DNA from: an uncultured Sulfuricurvum sp.
Lineage (GTDB): Bacteria > Campylobacterota > Campylobacteria > Campylobacterales > Sulfurimonadaceae
Length of the DNA: 23,377 nt
Reading direction: 5' to 3'
Assembly (NCBI RefSeq): GCF_937936435.1
Contig: NZ_CALDDG010000110.1
Span: 1 to 23,377 of the forward strand
Shown here: piece after piece, positions 21,918 to 23,377 of the stretch
Layout of the letters: each line of letters starts with the position of its first letter
Numbering within the stretch: the first letter of the stretch is position 1
The notes under the pieces: model-generated
Seen by the model: only the letters and a program-made list of their open reading frames with translations
What the model was told of the DNA's origin: nothing
The model's database searches: none
Translations under genes and position numbers: made by a program

Positions 21918-23377
21918 TTATACGGCTTTAATGGTAACGCCGTATTTTTCTTCAGCGACGTTGCGTGCTTGAAGAGAATACGAAGCAATCTCATTGAAAT
22001 TGAGATATTTATAGACTTGATCTGCTTTTCCTGCCAATTTTTCAGGAACGATACTCATGTATTCCGCTACGCTCGGAATACGTCCGAGTTTCGCACATAC
22101 TGATGCAAGCTCAGCCGATCCTAGATAAACCTGAGTCCCTTTACCTAGACGGTTGTCGAAGTTACGGGTAGAGGTTGAGAATACGGTTGAACCTTCACGA
22201 GAACTCGCTTGGTTACCCATACAAAGTGAACATCCCGGAACTTCGGTTTGTGCCTCGATCGCTTTATAAACGTCGTAGTACCCTTCGTTGATGAGTTGTT
22301 GCTCATCCATACGGGTCGGAGGAACGATCCAGAATTTTTCAACCGCAATTTTGCCTTCACCGCGCATGACTTCACCCGCCGCACGGTAGTGACCGATGTT
22401 GGTCATACAGCTGCCCAAGAATACTTCATCGATTTTTTCACCCGCAACTTCGCTGAGCAATTTAACATTGTCAGGATCATTTGGACATGCCAAGATCGGC
22501 TCTGTTACTTCTGCAAGGTCGATTTCGATGATCGCAGCGTATTCCGCATCCGCATCCGGTTCCATCAATGAAGGAGCGGCTAGCCACTCTTTCATTTTAT
22601 CGGCACGGCGTTGAAGCGTACGTGCATCTTCGTAACCGTCTGCGATCATTGCTTCGATCAACGTTACGTTTGATTTTAGGTATTCGATAACCGGTTCTTT
22701 GTTCAGGCGAACCGTACAGGCCGCCGCTGAACGCTCAGCCGACGCATCGGAAAGCTCGAACGCTTGTTCCACTTTCATGTTCGGAAGACCTTCGATCTCC
22801 AAAACACGTCCGTTAAAGATATTTTTCTTCCCTTTTTTCTCAACAGTTAAAAGCCCTTGTTTAATCGCATAATACGGGATAGCGTTAACAAGGTCACGTA
22901 GCGTGATACCCGGCTGCATTTCACCTTTGAAGCGAACCAATACAGACTCAGGCATTTCAAGTGGCATAGAACCGGTAACCGCTGCAAACGCAACAAGACC
23001 TGAACCTGCAGGGAAACTCACACCGATAGGGAAACGGGTGTGAGAGTCACCGCCGGTTCCTACCGTGTCCGGAAGAACCATACGGTTCAACCATGAGTGG
23101 ATAACACCGTCCGCAGGACGAAGGGCAACACCGCTGCGTGAGCTGATAAATGCCGGCAATGTTGCGTGCAATTTCACGTCAGACGGTTTCGGGTATGCTG
23201 CCGTATGACAGAAAGATTGAAGAACGAAATCCGCTGAGAAACCGAGAGCTGAAAGTTCTTTGATTTCATCACGTGTCATCGGTCCGGTTGTATCTTGGCT
23301 ACCGACAGTGCTTGTCATAGGTTCACAGTACATACCTGGGCGTACCCCTTCCATACCGCATGCACGTCCAACCATTT
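21918..23377 (-). CDS. acnB: Aconitate hydratase B, 5' end beyond the window
   Basis: Interconverts citrate and isocitrate through a [4Fe-4S] cluster; in this group it serves the TCA or reductive TCA cycle. The visible 486 codons are the C-terminal part of an enzyme usually about 850 aa; the frame is open to the right edge, so the start is outside. AcnB-type features are GRACGMEGVRPGMYCEP, VLPDTVGTGGDSHTRFP, FPAGSGLVAFAAVTGSMPLEMPE, the cluster cysteines in LGSCMTNIGHYRAA and PGCSLCMGNQASSREG, and FSTSTRNFDNRLG. The frame is intact, with no missing residues noticed. Confidence 0.96.
   Translation of the reverse strand, partial: MVGRACGMEGVRPGMYCEPMTSTVGSQDTTGPMTRDEIKELSALGFSADFVLQSFCHTAAYPKPSDVKLHATLPAFISSRSGVALRPADGVIHSWLNRMVLPDTVGTGGDSHTRFPIGVSFPAGSGLVAFAAVTGSMPLEMPESVLVRFKGEMQPGITLRDLVNAIPYYAIKQGLLTVEKKGKKNIFNGRVLEIEGLPNMKVEQAFELSDASAERSAAACTVRLNKEPVIEYLKSNVTLIEAMIADGYEDARTLQRRADKMKEWLAAPSLMEPDADAEYAAIIEIDLAEVTEPILACPNDPDNVKLLSEVAGEKIDEVFLGSCMTNIGHYRAAGEVMRGEGKIAVEKFWIVPPTRMDEQQLINEGYYDVYKAIEAQTEVPGCSLCMGNQASSREGSTVFSTSTRNFDNRLGKGTQVYLGSAELASVCAKLGRIPSVAEYMSIVPEKLAGKADQVYKYLNFNEIASYSLQARNVAEEKYGVTIKAV

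Overview
This 23.4 kb window is gene-dense chromosomal DNA from a Campylobacterota (epsilonproteobacterial) bacterium, most likely a free-living sulfur oxidiser of the Sulfurimonas/Sulfuricurvum type. The inference rests on gene content and order. The block GGDEF - cvpA - fur - lysS - glyA - DUF1882 - SPOR resembles, from memory, the Campylobacter jejuni Cj0400-Cj0404 region. Other pointers are a class II DAHP synthase, a short 412-aa Pgi, a short-form HisG, a PerR-type Fur paralogue and a CetA/CetB-like energy-taxis pair. I see no rRNA, tRNA, insertion sequence, CRISPR array or prophage, and no gene-free stretch longer than about 205 bp.

Layout. (1) 1-7599, minus strand: one long, tightly packed operon reading GGDEF diguanylate cyclase, cvpA, fur, lysS, glyA, DUF1882 protein, SPOR-domain protein, trpE (runs off the left edge). 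trpE carries an in-frame amber codon in otherwise intact coding sequence. A strong intrinsic-terminator-like hairpin lies in the leader, between the likely promoter and the first gene. (2) 7804-9150, plus: class II DAHP synthase, first step of the shikimate pathway that also feeds trpE. (3) 9194-11413, minus: gatC, an ArsC/Spx-like thioredoxin-fold protein and pilT form one unit, followed by perR with its own promoter and a probable leaderless start. (4) 11535-13950, plus: a YfgM-like membrane protein, a BamB-like lipoprotein and an Xer-type recombinase, joined by TAATG overlaps. (5) 14010-16173, plus: a small cupin behind a perfect FNR-type palindrome, then coaX and hisG, then a glycine-zipper envelope protein. 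(6) 16284-18517, plus: gapA and pgi, overlapping by one base. (7) 18529-20440, minus: an Aer/CetB-like PAS protein and a methyl-accepting chemotaxis protein with a C-terminal zinc-binding CZB domain, genes overlapping by 23 bp. (8) 20485-23377, minus: dbpA RNA helicase and the 3' two-thirds or less of acnB (runs off the right edge).

Most genes are housekeeping: aromatic and histidine biosynthesis, translation, iron and peroxide regulation, central carbon metabolism. The points most worth a second look are the trpE nonsense codon, the FNR-type box centred at a predicted -41.5 upstream of the cupin, the terminator in the leader of the fur/lysS/glyA operon, the PerR start/operator arrangement, and a DUF1882 protein whose motif spacing loosely recalls archaeo-eukaryotic primases. 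I found no clearly new multi-gene system.
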